From: a beta proteobacterium AAP65
GTDB lineage: Bacteria > Pseudomonadota > Gammaproteobacteria > Burkholderiales > Burkholderiaceae_C
Length of the DNA stretch: 64,000 nt
Assembly: GCA_001295865.1 (NCBI GenBank)
Contig: LJHW01000001.1
Location: 1-64,000 of the forward strand
Direction of reading: 5' to 3'
In this document: positions 45,243 through 54,265 of the stretch, piece by piece
How the letters are laid out: each line of letters opens with the position of its first letter
How positions within the stretch are numbered: position 1 is the stretch's first letter
Program-made: the position numbers and the translations under genes
Notes under the pieces: model-generated
Databases searched by the model: none
Told to the model about the DNA's origin: nothing
The model's input: the letters and a program-made list of their open reading frames with translations, nothing else

Positions 45243-45662
45243 TCACTTCAGGTGGTTGCTGATCAGCTTGGTCATCTCGAACATCGAGACCTGCGCCTTG
45301 CCCAGCACTTCCTTGAGCTTGGCGTCGGCGTTGATCAGCGTCTTCTTGGCCTTGTCCTGCAGACCGTTCTTCTTGATGTACTCCCAGACCTTCTTGGTCA
45401 CCTCGGTGCGCGGCATGGCGCCCGCACCGATGACACCGGCCAGCGCAGCGCTGGGGGTCAGCGGCTTCATGAAGGCGGCGCTGGGGGTGCGCTTCTTCGC
45501 GGGCGCTGCAGCCTTCTTGGCCGGAGCTGCCGCCTTCTTCGCCGGAGCCGCCTTCTTCGCGGGCGCTGCGGCTTTCTTGGCCGGCGCAGCCTTCTTCGCA
45601 GGGGCCGCGGCCTTCTTGGCCGGAGCGGCCTTCTTCGCAGGGGCTTTTTTCGCAGTTGCCAT
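45243..45662 (-). CDS. SWIB/MDM2-domain protein with histone-H1-like lysine-rich N-terminus
   Basis: 139 residues. Residues 5-57 are tandem A-P-A-K-K-A type repeats, very basic and H1-like. Residues 66-139 form a SWIB domain (ALAGVIGAGAMPRTEVTKKVWEYIKK to MFEMTKLISNHL). Bacterial SWIB proteins of this sort occur in chlamydiae and Burkholderiales and are thought to bind DNA as nucleoid-associated proteins. The start MATAKKAP at 45662 follows a normal spacer. A longer upstream start (MENIQ) is less likely. It is followed by two terminator-like hairpins. Its exact role is unknown. Confidence 0.88.
   Translation of the reverse strand: MATAKKAPAKKAAPAKKAAAPAKKAAPAKKAAAPAKKAAPAKKAAAPAKKAAAPAKKRTPSAAFMKPLTPSAALAGVIGAGAMPRTEVTKKVWEYIKKNGLQDKAKKTLINADAKLKEVLGKAQVSMFEMTKLISNHLK
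45492..45650 (-). repeat. Tandem lysine/alanine-codon repeats in the SWIB gene
   Basis: About seven units of 18-21 bases encode K-K-A-A-(A)-P-A. They are near-identical at DNA level, so unit number could vary between strains. Confidence 0.85.
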
Positions 45663-45853
45663 TTGGATGTTCTCCATCAGTGGATGAGGGATGCCGCTTG
45701 CCGCGCAAGCCCTGCATCACCTTCGTGCGCGGGCCTGTCTTTCCTGGGAAACGTGCAGGCGCGATGGTAATGCGCCTGTTTGGCACTGAGAAGCGGTTTT
45801 CCCAGGTAAAAGCGGCTTTCGCACCACGATTTGCGCCGCGTTATGCTGGGCAC

Positions 45854-46213
45854 ATGAAGATCATCGTGCGTTGGTTGCTTCTTGCCGCAGCGCTGCTGCT
45901 GGTGGCCCATCTCTACAGCGGTGTGCAGGTGGCCAGTTTCACCTCGGCGCTGATCGCGGCTTTTGTGCTCGGCCTGTTCAACACACTGGTGCGGCCGCTG
46001 CTCGTGTTGCTGACACTGCCGGTGACGTTGCTGACGCTGGGGCTCTTCCTTTTCGTCATCAACGCGCTGATGTTCTGGGCCTCGGCCAGCGTGCTGGACG
46101 GCTTCAACGTGACAGGCTTCAGCGCAGCGCTGATCGGCTCGTTGCTCTACAGCCTCTGCGGCATGGTCATCGACGTGGCGGTGGAGCGCCTGTTCACCCG
46201 CAATTCAGCCTGA
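45854..46213 (+). CDS. Phage-holin-like (PF04020-type) four-span membrane protein
   Basis: 119 residues, hydrophobic throughout, with four predicted membrane spans. The conserved features of the family are visible: FVLGLFNTLVRPLLVLLTLPVTLLTLGLFLFVINALMFW. The name comes from similarity to mycobacteriophage holins, but this family is widespread in bacterial chromosomes and its function is unknown. There is no phage gene nearby. It is divergent from the SWIB gene and converges with the M48 protease gene. Confidence 0.88.
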   Translation: MKIIVRWLLLAAALLLVAHLYSGVQVASFTSALIAAFVLGLFNTLVRPLLVLLTLPVTLLTLGLFLFVINALMFWASASVLDGFNVTGFSAALIGSLLYSLCGMVIDVAVERLFTRNSA

Positions 46214-46239
46214 AAACGCGGGCGGAGGAAGCGGGCTGG

Positions 46240-47910
46240 TCAGTTCGGCCCTTCGCCCGGCGGCGGGCCGCCGCGGCCCTCCCCGCGCATCTCGGCCGCG
46301 AGTTCGCGGCGCTGCTGCTGCAGCTGGCGCAGGCGGGCGTCGATGACCGAGGCTTCAATGAAATCGGTGGGGCCCGGTCCGCGGGAGGCCGCTTGTGCAC
46401 GGCGCAGGCGGTCGATGGCGCCCGTCAGGTCGCCGACCGCGGCGCGCGCTTCGGCGCCGGCCCGCAAGGCCCGCAGCTTCAGACCCAGGGCTTCGCTGCC
46501 GCTGGCCAGCAGCTCCCACGCCGCAGCATCGTTTTTCTGCTCCGACACCCAGGTCTGCAGGTTCTCGACGTTGCGCCGCAGCGGCTCGGCGGCCACCGCG
46601 GGCTTGCTGTCGTGCAGGCGCAGCGCAGCCTGCGTGCGCAGCAGCAGGGCCGGGCGTTCGTTGCCTGCGCCCAGCGTGTCGAGCACCTGCAACGCGCCGG
46701 CGGCATCGCCTGCGCTCAACAGCACCTGGGCCTGCAACAGGCGCAGGGCACGCTCGGCGCCCGGCTCGCGTGGCACGGCGGTGGCGGCCAATTGCAGGGC
46801 CAGCGCCACCTGGCGTTCGGCGCGGTCGTGCTCCTTCAGCAGCGAAGCCGCCATCGCGCCGCCGTAAAGCGCAGCCACACGGTCGGCCAGCGCGGGCGAC
46901 GAGGTGCTGCCGCTCAGGCGCTGCAGGCCGGTGACGCTCTCGTCCATCAGCACGCGCGCGCGCATCTGCATCAGCACGTGCTGCAGCGTGGGCTGCGAAG
47001 CGCGGTTGTCGCCCAGCAGCGTGCGGCTGCGCGCTTCGCTGATGCGGTCGATGGTCAGCGGGTGGCTGCGCAGGTAAGGGAAGCCGCCGTTGTCAGACAG
47101 GCGCGTGGCCGCGTCCATGCGGTCGAACATCTGCGCCTGGCCCGCGGGCGCAAAACCGGCCAGGCCGAGCAGGCCGTAGCCGATGCGGTCGGCCTCGCGC
47201 TCCATGTCGCGCGAGAAGTTCAGCTGCGTCTGGATGGCCGCGCCCTGCCCGCCCATGATGGCCGCGTTGGCGAGGTCGGCGTTGTTGGCGCGGCTGGCCG
47301 CGATGATGCCCAGCAGGATGGTGGCCACCGCGATCAGCGAAGCCTGCTGCTGCGGCGCGATGCTGCGCGCGATGTGGCGCTGCGTGACGTGGCTGAGCTC
47401 GTGCGCCATCACGCTGGCGAGCTGGTCGCGCGTGGTGGTGATGGCGATCAGGCCCAGGTGCGCACCGACAAAACCGCCGGGCAGCGCGAAGGCGTTGACG
47501 CTGCGGTCGCGCACGAGGAAGGTTTCCCAGGCGAAGAGCTGGTCGGTGTCGTGGTCGATCTGGCCAACCTGGCGCGCGGCGGCCACCAGCGGGTTCCAGA
47601 TCGACTGCAGGTATTCGAGCAGCACCGGGTCGTCGAGGTAGACCGGGTCGCGCCGGGCCTCGCGCATGATCTGCTCGCCCAGGCGGCGCTCGTCGCCGAC
47701 GCTCAGGTCGCGCGAGGCGCTTTCGCCCAAAGCCGGCAGGCGCACCTGCGCATGGGCCGGCAGGTGCAACGCGGGCAGCAGCAGGGCAGCGGCCAGCAGA
47801 GCGGCGACGGGGCGGTGCCAACGATGCCGGCGGGGCCGCGGGGCCAGGCTGTCCAGGGGCTGGGGCGAGGAAACCGCAGCGGCGGCAAAGGAGGGGCGGG
47901 AGGTGGGCAA
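46240..47910 (-). CDS. M48-family metalloprotease with TPR-like repeats (BepA/YfgC-like)
   Basis: About 556 residues. A signal peptide (hydrophobic [16 protein letters not shown] ending AHAQ) is followed by the protease domain: [14 protein letters not shown], the HELSH metal site near 168 and the third ligand in [13 protein letters not shown]. The C-terminal half is helical, TPR-like. BepA assists or degrades outer-membrane proteins such as LptD, which fits an organism with lptA/lptB nearby. The start is an inferred TTG at 47910, preceded by a GAAAGA Shine-Dalgarno-like element. No in-frame ATG or GTG gives a signal peptide start. Confidence 0.85.
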   Translation of the reverse strand: MPTSRPSFAAAAVSSPQPLDSLAPRPRRHRWHRPVAALLAAALLLPALHLPAHAQVRLPALGESASRDLSVGDERRLGEQIMREARRDPVYLDDPVLLEYLQSIWNPLVAAARQVGQIDHDTDQLFAWETFLVRDRSVNAFALPGGFVGAHLGLIAITTTRDQLASVMAHELSHVTQRHIARSIAPQQQASLIAVATILLGIIAASRANNADLANAAIMGGQGAAIQTQLNFSRDMEREADRIGYGLLGLAGFAPAGQAQMFDRMDAATRLSDNGGFPYLRSHPLTIDRISEARSRTLLGDNRASQPTLQHVLMQMRARVLMDESVTGLQRLSGSTSSPALADRVAALYGGAMAASLLKEHDRAERQVALALQLAATAVPREPGAERALRLLQAQVLLSAGDAAGALQVLDTLGAGNERPALLLRTQAALRLHDSKPAVAAEPLRRNVENLQTWVSEQKNDAAAWELLASGSEALGLKLRALRAGAEARAAVGDLTGAIDRLRRAQAASRGPGPTDFIEASVIDARLRQLQQQRRELAAEMRGEGRGGPPPGEGPN

Positions 47911-48029
47911 GCGGTGTCTTTCGCGAGCGGCTGGAGGGCCTTGGAGCCGCCCGGGTGCGCGGCGTTCCCTCTGGCTATCATGACACCGCCCTGTTGCTGA
48001 ACGTGAAGCCGCCTGCACCCACTGCTGTC

Positions 48030-48539
48030 ATGAGCGCCACCCCGAACGAAACCGACACCGCCGGCCCGCTGACCCACTTCGACGCCCAGGGCCAGGCCCA
48101 CATGGTCGACGTGGCCGGCAAGGCCGAAACCCACCGTGTGGCGCGCGCGGCCGGCAGCATCCGCATGCAACCGGCCACCTTCGAACTCATCGCCAGCGGC
48201 CAGGCCAAGAAGGGCGATGTCATCGGCATCGCGCGCATCGCCGCCATCCAGGGCGCCAAGCGCACGTCTGACCTGGTCCCGCTGTGCCACCCGCTGCCCA
48301 TCACGCGCGTGGCGGTGGAGTTCGAGCTGGATGCCGCCACGAGCACCGTGCATTGCAGCGCCCAGGTGGAAACGCTGGGCCGCACCGGCGTGGAAATGGA
48401 AGCGCTGACTGCCGTACAGGTGGGCCTGCTCACGGTCTATGACATGTGCAAAGCCGCCGACCGCGGCATGGTGATAACCAACATCCGCGTGCTGGAAAAG
48501 CGCGGCGGCAAGAGTGGCGAGTGGGTGGCGGCGGTCTGA
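48030..48539 (+). CDS. moaC: Cyclic pyranopterin monophosphate synthase
   Basis: 169 residues. The MoaC core is present: [55 protein letters not shown], the [28 protein letters not shown] segment and a C-terminal [10 protein letters not shown]. It acts with MoaA to turn GTP-derived 3',8-cH2GTP into cyclic pyranopterin monophosphate for molybdenum cofactor. It is divergent from the M48 protease and converges with the PglL-type gene. A start 25 codons upstream is possible but the N-terminus would be unusual. Confidence 0.96.
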   Translation: MSATPNETDTAGPLTHFDAQGQAHMVDVAGKAETHRVARAAGSIRMQPATFELIASGQAKKGDVIGIARIAAIQGAKRTSDLVPLCHPLPITRVAVEFELDAATSTVHCSAQVETLGRTGVEMEALTAVQVGLLTVYDMCKAADRGMVITNIRVLEKRGGKSGEWVAAV

Positions 48540-48551
48540 ACGCCACACCCA

Positions 48552-50390
48552 TCAATCAGGCTGGGTGAAGGCCCGCCAACCCAGCGCGCGCGCCGGCGGC
48601 CGGCAGGGGAAGGCCGAAGCGGCGGGCAAGGGCGCCACCGCAACGGGGGCCGGCTCTGTGGCACCTGTGGCCGGCGCAGACGCAGACGCAGCGCTCTCGC
48701 ACACGGCAAAAAACGCCTCGGCATCGGGCTTGCGGAACTCACGCAGGCGTTCGGCGATGTGGCTGGCTTCATCGAGCTTGCCGCGCTCGGCCAGAGAGAT
48801 CGACCAAGCCATCATCAGGCGCGCATCCAGCAGGAAGTGCACGGCGCGCGCGTAGGCGCGCTCGGGGTCGGGCACTGGCAGGCCGGCGGTGACGGCGGCG
48901 TAATCGGCATGGTGGGCGAAGAAGACACTCTTCTGCCCCTCGGCCACACGCGCGGCCAGCGGTGGGCTGCCCGCCGAGGCGCTGAAGATCGCGGCCACGC
49001 GCAGGTAGTCGACCACCGAAAACACCGCGCCGGCGGCCAGCAGCGCGGCGGCGGCCACCACGGCGCGTGAGGGTGGCGATGGCGGTGATGCTGGCGAAGC
49101 GTCACCGGCGTGGACCCCAGGCACCGAGGCTGCTGACGGCTGCAGCGCATAGCCCCAAGCCCAGGCCGCCGGCAGCAGGAAGTAGCTGTACCAGAGCGGG
49201 TACTCGAGCAGGCTGTGCAGGCCGATCATCACCACCATCAGCACAGCGGCGCGCTGCGCGGTGCTGGCGTCACCGCTGGCCCGCCACGCTGCGCGGCCGG
49301 CACACCACAGCGCCCACAGCAGCAGGCCCATCACCAGCGTGGCCAGCGGCAGGCCCAGTTCCACGGCCAGTTGCAGCGGCAGGTTGTGCGTGTGGTCGAA
49401 GAAGGCCACGGGGCGCTGCGGCAGCGGCGTCAGCGTCCAGGCGAGGTTGAACTCGCCGAAGCCCACGCCCGCCCAGGGCTGCTGGGCGATCATCGTCAGC
49501 GTGTCGCGCCAGATGGCCACGCGCGAGCCGCCGACATCGGCCTCGGCCAGGCGCTGCGCGCCGCCGAAGGTGTGTTGCGTGAGCGCGGCCCACTGCGCCA
49601 TGCCCACCCACGACAGCGCATAGACCAGCGGCGCGGCGATCAGCAGCACGCGGGCGCTGCGCGAGAGGCGCCGGTCGAGCAGGCCCCAGCAGGCCAGCAG
49701 CAGCACGCTGACCAGGCCCGTGCGCGAGGCCGTGAGCACCACGGCGAACACACCCAGCGCCAGCAGCACGCCGGCCCACACACGGCGCACGCGGCCCAAC
49801 TCGAACAGCGCCACCACCGCGATGCAGTGCCACAGCAGCAGGCTGCTGAGATGGTTGGGCTGTCGCAGGTTGCCGACTGCGCGGCCCGGGATGCCCGAAG
49901 CCGCGAGCCACTCGCCATCGGGCCAGGTGGGCGCGAACACCTGCACCAGCGAGATGGCGATGTTGAACATCCCTGCGATCACCCAGGCCCAGGCAAAGGC
50001 GGTGAAGTGTGCCACCCCGTCGGGCCGCGCCCGCGCCCCGGCGCCACCGGCCAGCACCACCGCAGCGGCGAAGAGCGTGCCCAGCGCTGACATCGCCAGG
50101 CTGGAGGGCAGGGAACCCGGGCCCCAAGACCAGAGCGCTGCGGCAGCCAACAAGGCCAGCGCCGCCCACACCGCCCAAGGCCCACGGCCCGGGCGCGCCG
50201 GGGCGCTGAGGGCGACAAAACCCGCCCACAACAGGAAGGCCAGGGCCTGGTTGAGGTAGGTGGGGGAGGGGCTGAGGTTGTAGGCGAGGAGGGCGGGGAG
50301 GCAGGCGGCGGCGGTGGCGATAGCGGCGAAGGGAAACATCAGCCACTGCCTGCGCGTTGTTTGAAGGGGAGAGGCCGTCGTAATGTCCAT
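48552..50390 (-). CDS. PglL/Wzy_C-type O-oligosaccharyltransferase
   Basis: 612 residues with about 11-13 predicted membrane spans. The long periplasmic loop contains the O-antigen-ligase region: NLRQPNHLSSLLLWHC, LTASRTGLVSVLLL, WRDTLTMIAQQPWAGVGFGEFNLAWT and FFDHTHNLPLQLAVELG with its conserved His. A C-terminal Wzy_C_2-like tail follows. PglL/TfpO/PilO enzymes transfer a lipid-linked glycan to Ser/Thr of pilin and other exported proteins. WaaL (LPS ligase) has the same fold, but the setting behind a pilin gene and glycan genes favours protein glycosylation. It is the last gene of the locus, 90 bases after the GT8-like fusion. Confidence 0.85.
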   Translation of the reverse strand: MDITTASPLQTTRRQWLMFPFAAIATAAACLPALLAYNLSPSPTYLNQALAFLLWAGFVALSAPARPGRGPWAVWAALALLAAAALWSWGPGSLPSSLAMSALGTLFAAAVVLAGGAGARARPDGVAHFTAFAWAWVIAGMFNIAISLVQVFAPTWPDGEWLAASGIPGRAVGNLRQPNHLSSLLLWHCIAVVALFELGRVRRVWAGVLLALGVFAVVLTASRTGLVSVLLLACWGLLDRRLSRSARVLLIAAPLVYALSWVGMAQWAALTQHTFGGAQRLAEADVGGSRVAIWRDTLTMIAQQPWAGVGFGEFNLAWTLTPLPQRPVAFFDHTHNLPLQLAVELGLPLATLVMGLLLWALWCAGRAAWRASGDASTAQRAAVLMVVMIGLHSLLEYPLWYSYFLLPAAWAWGYALQPSAASVPGVHAGDASPASPPSPPSRAVVAAAALLAAGAVFSVVDYLRVAAIFSASAGSPPLAARVAEGQKSVFFAHHADYAAVTAGLPVPDPERAYARAVHFLLDARLMMAWSISLAERGKLDEASHIAERLREFRKPDAEAFFAVCESAASASAPATGATEPAPVAVAPLPAASAFPCRPPARALGWRAFTQPD

Positions 50391-50480
50391 CGTCTAGTCT
50401 TGTTCTTCCTGCAAGACCCCACCAGTGCACGCAGGGGCCGCTGGGATCAGGCCCGGATTCTGGGCGAGCCCGGCGGGGCC

Positions 50481-52022
50481 TCAGAACAACTTGCGCAGCG
50501 CGATGCGGGCCAACTGCCAGCGGCGAGCGTTGCGCGATTGCATGAGGCGCCGCACGTGGGCGCCCAGGCGCCAGCGCCACAGTTGCAGCCAACGCGGCTG
50601 CTGGGCGGGCCGGGCCAACAAATGTGGAGGCAGCCAATCGCGGTCTTGCCGCTTGACCGACACCGGCAGCGTCCACGGGTCTGGGTGCTGCCGCTCGACC
50701 TGCCAGCCCAGCGATGGCCGCACCCACCCTTCCGCGAGCGAGCGCTGCAGGGCTTCTCGAATGGCGGGCCGCTCGGCCACGCCGCGCAGCAAGGCCGTGC
50801 ACCACAGGTCCGCCAGCGGGTTGCAGATGCTCAGCCAGGGCTGGATGCCCATATCCGTGAAGTGCACGTTGGCGGTAAGCCCGCGCTCAAACTGCTCCAG
50901 GGAGTTCCAGTGCCGCGGGAGCAACGAAGCGCGGGGCTTCGCGAAACTGAACTCGGCCATCAATTCGGAATAGCTCAAGTCATTCTGCATATACCGATGC
51001 ACCAGAGCATCAGGGTCCCAGCCCGCGAGTGCGTTGTTGACCAGGAAGACCGAGTACTGAGGCGCCCGTCCGGGCGTGGGCTCGCAGCCCAGCAACACGT
51101 TATCGCCCATGTCCCAATTAAACAGCTCATAGACGTCGCGCATGACCAGCATGTCGCTGTCGAAGTAGACGCCGCGCCCGCGATGTGCAGCACAGCGCGG
51201 CAGGTACAGGCGCTGGAAACTGAACGGTGTTCCCGTGTGTCCACCGGCATAGAGATCGCGCGCCACGCCATCGGGCTCCACGAAATCGACCGACAGGAAA
51301 GTCTGGCTCTGGATACTCCACTTCAGCAATTCGGTAGCCAAGCACTGCTCAGGCTCGCCGCCTATCAAAACGGTGGCGGTCGAGCAGCGCACCGAGCTGA
51401 ACCGAACGCCAAACCGGTCGCGCACCTGCCGCAGGTCGGTGAACTGAGTGTCGAAACTGTCTTGCAGCGACTTCAGCTTTTTGTATTCGAGATCAGCGAA
51501 CCTCGCAGCGTAGCGCTTGCCGCCGTCGATACCGGCCAGCTGGATGTCGCGGAAGCCTGCCAGCGCCAGCAAGTGCGCCAACGTTGGCGCACTGAAACTG
51601 TAGCCTGGCACGGTGTCTCCCAGCGAGGCGTCGGGCTCGGCACTGAAGAGGTTGAAGCGCAGGGCAGGCAGTGATGCCATGTGGGGCTGCCAAGCGGGCT
51701 CAGGGCCTTCCATGCGCTCTGGCGGGCCGTACATCGTCAGCTTGCCGATCTGCCGCGGGCGGTGCAGAACTCGCGGCAGGAGCAGCGACTGGATGCCGCA
51801 GGCCGAAAGAGCGGCGGCATGCTGATCGAGGATGTCCTCGTCGATCACGAAGGCCGCATGGCAGGGCACCTGCAGCGCCACTTCGTTCAGCCCGATCACC
51901 CACCGGTCGCGCTGGGCGGTGAGGGCGTCGAACTCCGCGCTGGAAGGCCCCTTGCCCACAATCACCGCGCGGCCGGAGAAGGCTACCGCTCGCTCGCGCA
52001 GGTAGGCCAGCGCCGGCTTCAC
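50481..52022 (-). CDS. DUF115-like / GT8-like glycosyltransferase fusion
   Basis: 513 residues. The N-terminal ~200 residues have AVIVGKGPSSAEFD and WVIGLNEVALQVPC, resembling the DUF115/MptE-like nucleotide-binding domain of Maf-type glycosyltransferases. The C-terminal ~270 residues resemble GT8: RCSTATVLIGGEPEQCLATELLKWS, LYLPRCAAHRGRGVYFDSDMLVMRDVYELF with a D-S-D metal motif, and FLVNNALAGWDPDALVHRY. I have not seen this combination as a standard named protein. It may be a glycosyltransferase acting late in glycan assembly. The ATG overlaps the methyltransferase stop (ATGA). Confidence 0.75.
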   Translation of the reverse strand: MKPALAYLRERAVAFSGRAVIVGKGPSSAEFDALTAQRDRWVIGLNEVALQVPCHAAFVIDEDILDQHAAALSACGIQSLLLPRVLHRPRQIGKLTMYGPPERMEGPEPAWQPHMASLPALRFNLFSAEPDASLGDTVPGYSFSAPTLAHLLALAGFRDIQLAGIDGGKRYAARFADLEYKKLKSLQDSFDTQFTDLRQVRDRFGVRFSSVRCSTATVLIGGEPEQCLATELLKWSIQSQTFLSVDFVEPDGVARDLYAGGHTGTPFSFQRLYLPRCAAHRGRGVYFDSDMLVMRDVYELFNWDMGDNVLLGCEPTPGRAPQYSVFLVNNALAGWDPDALVHRYMQNDLSYSELMAEFSFAKPRASLLPRHWNSLEQFERGLTANVHFTDMGIQPWLSICNPLADLWCTALLRGVAERPAIREALQRSLAEGWVRPSLGWQVERQHPDPWTLPVSVKRQDRDWLPPHLLARPAQQPRWLQLWRWRLGAHVRRLMQSRNARRWQLARIALRKLF

Positions 52023-52957
52023 CAGAGCACTTTCCTAGGCAGCGAGCGCAGCCACTGGCTCGCACGGTAGAGCGGCGCGAGGCGCTGGCTCCAGACCCAG
52101 CGCCAACTGCGCGCGTCGAGATCCCGCAGGTGCTGCCAGGTGCCGGCTTCACCGTCGGCGGTGCACGCGGGCGCCACCACCGGACCGGACCGGGCCAGCA
52201 AGCGCAATGACAGTGGGTGGTGGGGTGGATCATGGCGCTCACAGCTCAGCACCTCGTAGCCAGCGGCGCGCACCAAGACTGGCAAGGTCCGCAAGGTGAA
52301 GTGCAGGATGTGAGCCAGGTGAAGGTCGCCCACGTGGGTGTATCGGTCGGCGTCGGGCACGTCGAGATAGAGATACCCACCAGGCTTCAGGCGCGTTGCC
52401 AGATCACGCAACACAGCCACCGGGTCGGCCAGATGCTCCAGAGCGTGGTTGATGACCACGGCATCCAGCGCCTGGAACGTACGGACCTCAGGCTGCACAT
52501 CGGCGCGGCCATTCTTCGCTGCGTAGCGCGCGAACTCCGGATTGGGTTCCACACCGGCCAAGCGCCCGGCGTAGCCTGCCTCGCGGAAGGCCGCGAAGAG
52601 CGAACCTTCACCGCAGCCGTAGTCAAGCAGCAGACTGTCGTCGTGGAGCCGAAGAACTCTCAGCAAGTGCTCGACGGTGTAGCGCAACCTTGAGTCCTTG
52701 CGGTAGGCCGCCACATACGCATCGCTGGGATCGTGTACGCCCTGGTATAGCCGGCGGTAGTGTTGCGCGTAGAACGCAGACAGCCCGGCGGCATCGGGCC
52801 GCGGGTTGGTCTGCATGAGACCGCATCGGGTGCAGCCCACCGTCTGCAGGCCTAGAAGGTGGCGGTCCTGGCGCGCCAAGGTCTCGAAAGCGTCGCCGCC
52901 GCACAAAACGCAAGGCCTAGAGCCGAGCTGCAGACCGAGTTCAGCCAGGGGGCGCAT
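52019..52957 (-). CDS. SAM-dependent methyltransferase with N-terminal zinc ribbon
   Basis: 312 residues. C16/C19 and C42/C45 form a zinc-ribbon pair of the type found on sugar C-methyltransferases. The class I SAM motif is LLDYGCGEGS (about 110-119), followed by AVINHALEHL and RLKPGGYLYLDVPDADRY. It could add a methyl group to a nucleotide sugar or to the finished glycan. The exact acceptor is unknown. It sits 21 bases after the flippase gene and overlaps the fusion gene downstream. Confidence 0.85.
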   Translation of the reverse strand: MRPLAELGLQLGSRPCVLCGGDAFETLARQDRHLLGLQTVGCTRCGLMQTNPRPDAAGLSAFYAQHYRRLYQGVHDPSDAYVAAYRKDSRLRYTVEHLLRVLRLHDDSLLLDYGCGEGSLFAAFREAGYAGRLAGVEPNPEFARYAAKNGRADVQPEVRTFQALDAVVINHALEHLADPVAVLRDLATRLKPGGYLYLDVPDADRYTHVGDLHLAHILHFTLRTLPVLVRAAGYEVLSCERHDPPHHPLSLRLLARSGPVVAPACTADGEAGTWQHLRDLDARSWRWVWSQRLAPLYRASQWLRSLPRKVLW

Positions 52958-52978
52958 ACAGATCGGGATGCAGCCTGT

Positions 52979-54265
52979 TCAGACGGACGGGGCCACGGCG
53001 CCGTGGCGCGTGATGAGCCGCTCTGCCAAGATGGAAAGTACGAGTAGGTGCCCGAGATGGTACAACGAGCTCGCGAGCGCTAGGCCTTGCGCGCCCAGCC
53101 ACAGGAAGCCCACCGACTTGGCCGACACACCTACGGCGAAGCCCCCCAAACCCACCCACGCCGGGGTGCGTGTATCACCAGTTGCGTAGAAGACTGCCAC
53201 CACGGCCGTGCTGGCAGCAGCCACCAAGGTCTGGCCCAGCAAGAGCAGGCACAGCCACCAGAGTTCGCCCGAGCGCACTGCAGGCAGGCCCAACAACGCA
53301 TCCAGCGCCCAGACCCACCAGGGCTGGACGACCAGCAACGCCAGGCCGAGCAGCAAGATCACGGCTGCCACTGCGCCGGTGGCGCGGCGATAAAGCACAC
53401 GCGCGGTCACTGTGTCACGGTCGGCCATGGCACGTGCGATGCGTGGGGCCACTGGCATACACAAGGCGCGCTCAAGCACCGCGGCTACGGCTCCAGTACC
53501 GCTCTGCGCCAAGCTGAACAGCGTCAGCGTGCCGGTCGGTGCGCCGGCCGTCCAGTAGCGGTCGACGAGCGGCGCGGTCTTCAGAACCGCAGAGCCGGCC
53601 AGCGCGGGCCGCATCTGACGCCACGCCGTCAGGTCGCGCCAGCCGCCCTGCACATCAGGCCACGATCCGCCCAGCAGGCACAGCAGCAGCAACCAGGCCG
53701 TCACGCCCCGCAGCAGCAGCACCTGCGCTGCCCCCAAGGCGCCCAATGCGTCGATCGCCGGAGTGACAAGTAGCAGGCTGAGCAAAGTGGCCGCGAGCGC
53801 GGCCACCTCCGCCGACAGCAAGCGGTCACGGCCACGCTGGGCCGTCGTGAGCACTCCGGTCACGCCGTTGAAGACACTGGCCAGTAACAGAACAGGCGTC
53901 ATGCCCAGCAGCTGACGCTGCGCCTGGGGAGCTAGGCCACCGAAGATCCCATCAATCCACAGAGGGGCCATCAGCCCGATCGGCAGGCTGGCGGCGAGAA
54001 ACACCATCCAAGCCTGCGCGTGCGCGTTGCGATGAGCCTGTCGCCATGCGCCGCTGGTACGGTCGACGGTGGCCAGCCTCGATTGCCACGCACTTTGCAA
54101 GGCGGTGGCGAGGATGGCCGTCAGCACGACAGGCACGGCCTGCGCTGCCACAAAAGCGTCGCTCGCAGGCCCGAGGCCGAGCGACGCCAGCGCCAGCACA
54201 AGGTAAACCATGTGTGCTGCCAGCTGCAGCACGGCGATCAGGCCCAGGAGCAGGGGTGTTTTCAT
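52979..54265 (-). CDS. MurJ/MviN-like oligosaccharide flippase
   Basis: 428 residues with about 12-14 predicted membrane spans. Segments typical of the MVF/MATE superfamily are present: LALASLGLGPASDAFVAAQAVP, LLLASVFNGVTGVLTTAQRGRDRL, LERALCMPVAPRIARAMADRD and STAVVAVFYATGDTRTPAWVG. In this setting it would move the lipid-linked glycan to the periplasmic side for the PglL-type ligase. MurJ (lipid II) is the alternative, but an essential murJ is normally elsewhere. The ATG overlaps the GT2 stop. Confidence 0.82.
   Translation of the reverse strand: MKTPLLLGLIAVLQLAAHMVYLVLALASLGLGPASDAFVAAQAVPVVLTAILATALQSAWQSRLATVDRTSGAWRQAHRNAHAQAWMVFLAASLPIGLMAPLWIDGIFGGLAPQAQRQLLGMTPVLLLASVFNGVTGVLTTAQRGRDRLLSAEVAALAATLLSLLLVTPAIDALGALGAAQVLLLRGVTAWLLLLCLLGGSWPDVQGGWRDLTAWRQMRPALAGSAVLKTAPLVDRYWTAGAPTGTLTLFSLAQSGTGAVAAVLERALCMPVAPRIARAMADRDTVTARVLYRRATGAVAAVILLLGLALLVVQPWWVWALDALLGLPAVRSGELWWLCLLLLGQTLVAAASTAVVAVFYATGDTRTPAWVGLGGFAVGVSAKSVGFLWLGAQGLALASSLYHLGHLLVLSILAERLITRHGAVAPSV

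Noticed and set aside
45243..45662. Eukaryotic contamination suggested by histone-like and SWIB features
   Set aside because: The gene has bacterial codon use and bacterial-type terminators and sits between bacterial genes; bacterial SWIB proteins are known.
45854..46213. Prophage remnant suggested by the holin-like name
   Set aside because: No integrase, capsid or lysis gene nearby, and the family is common in non-phage chromosomes.
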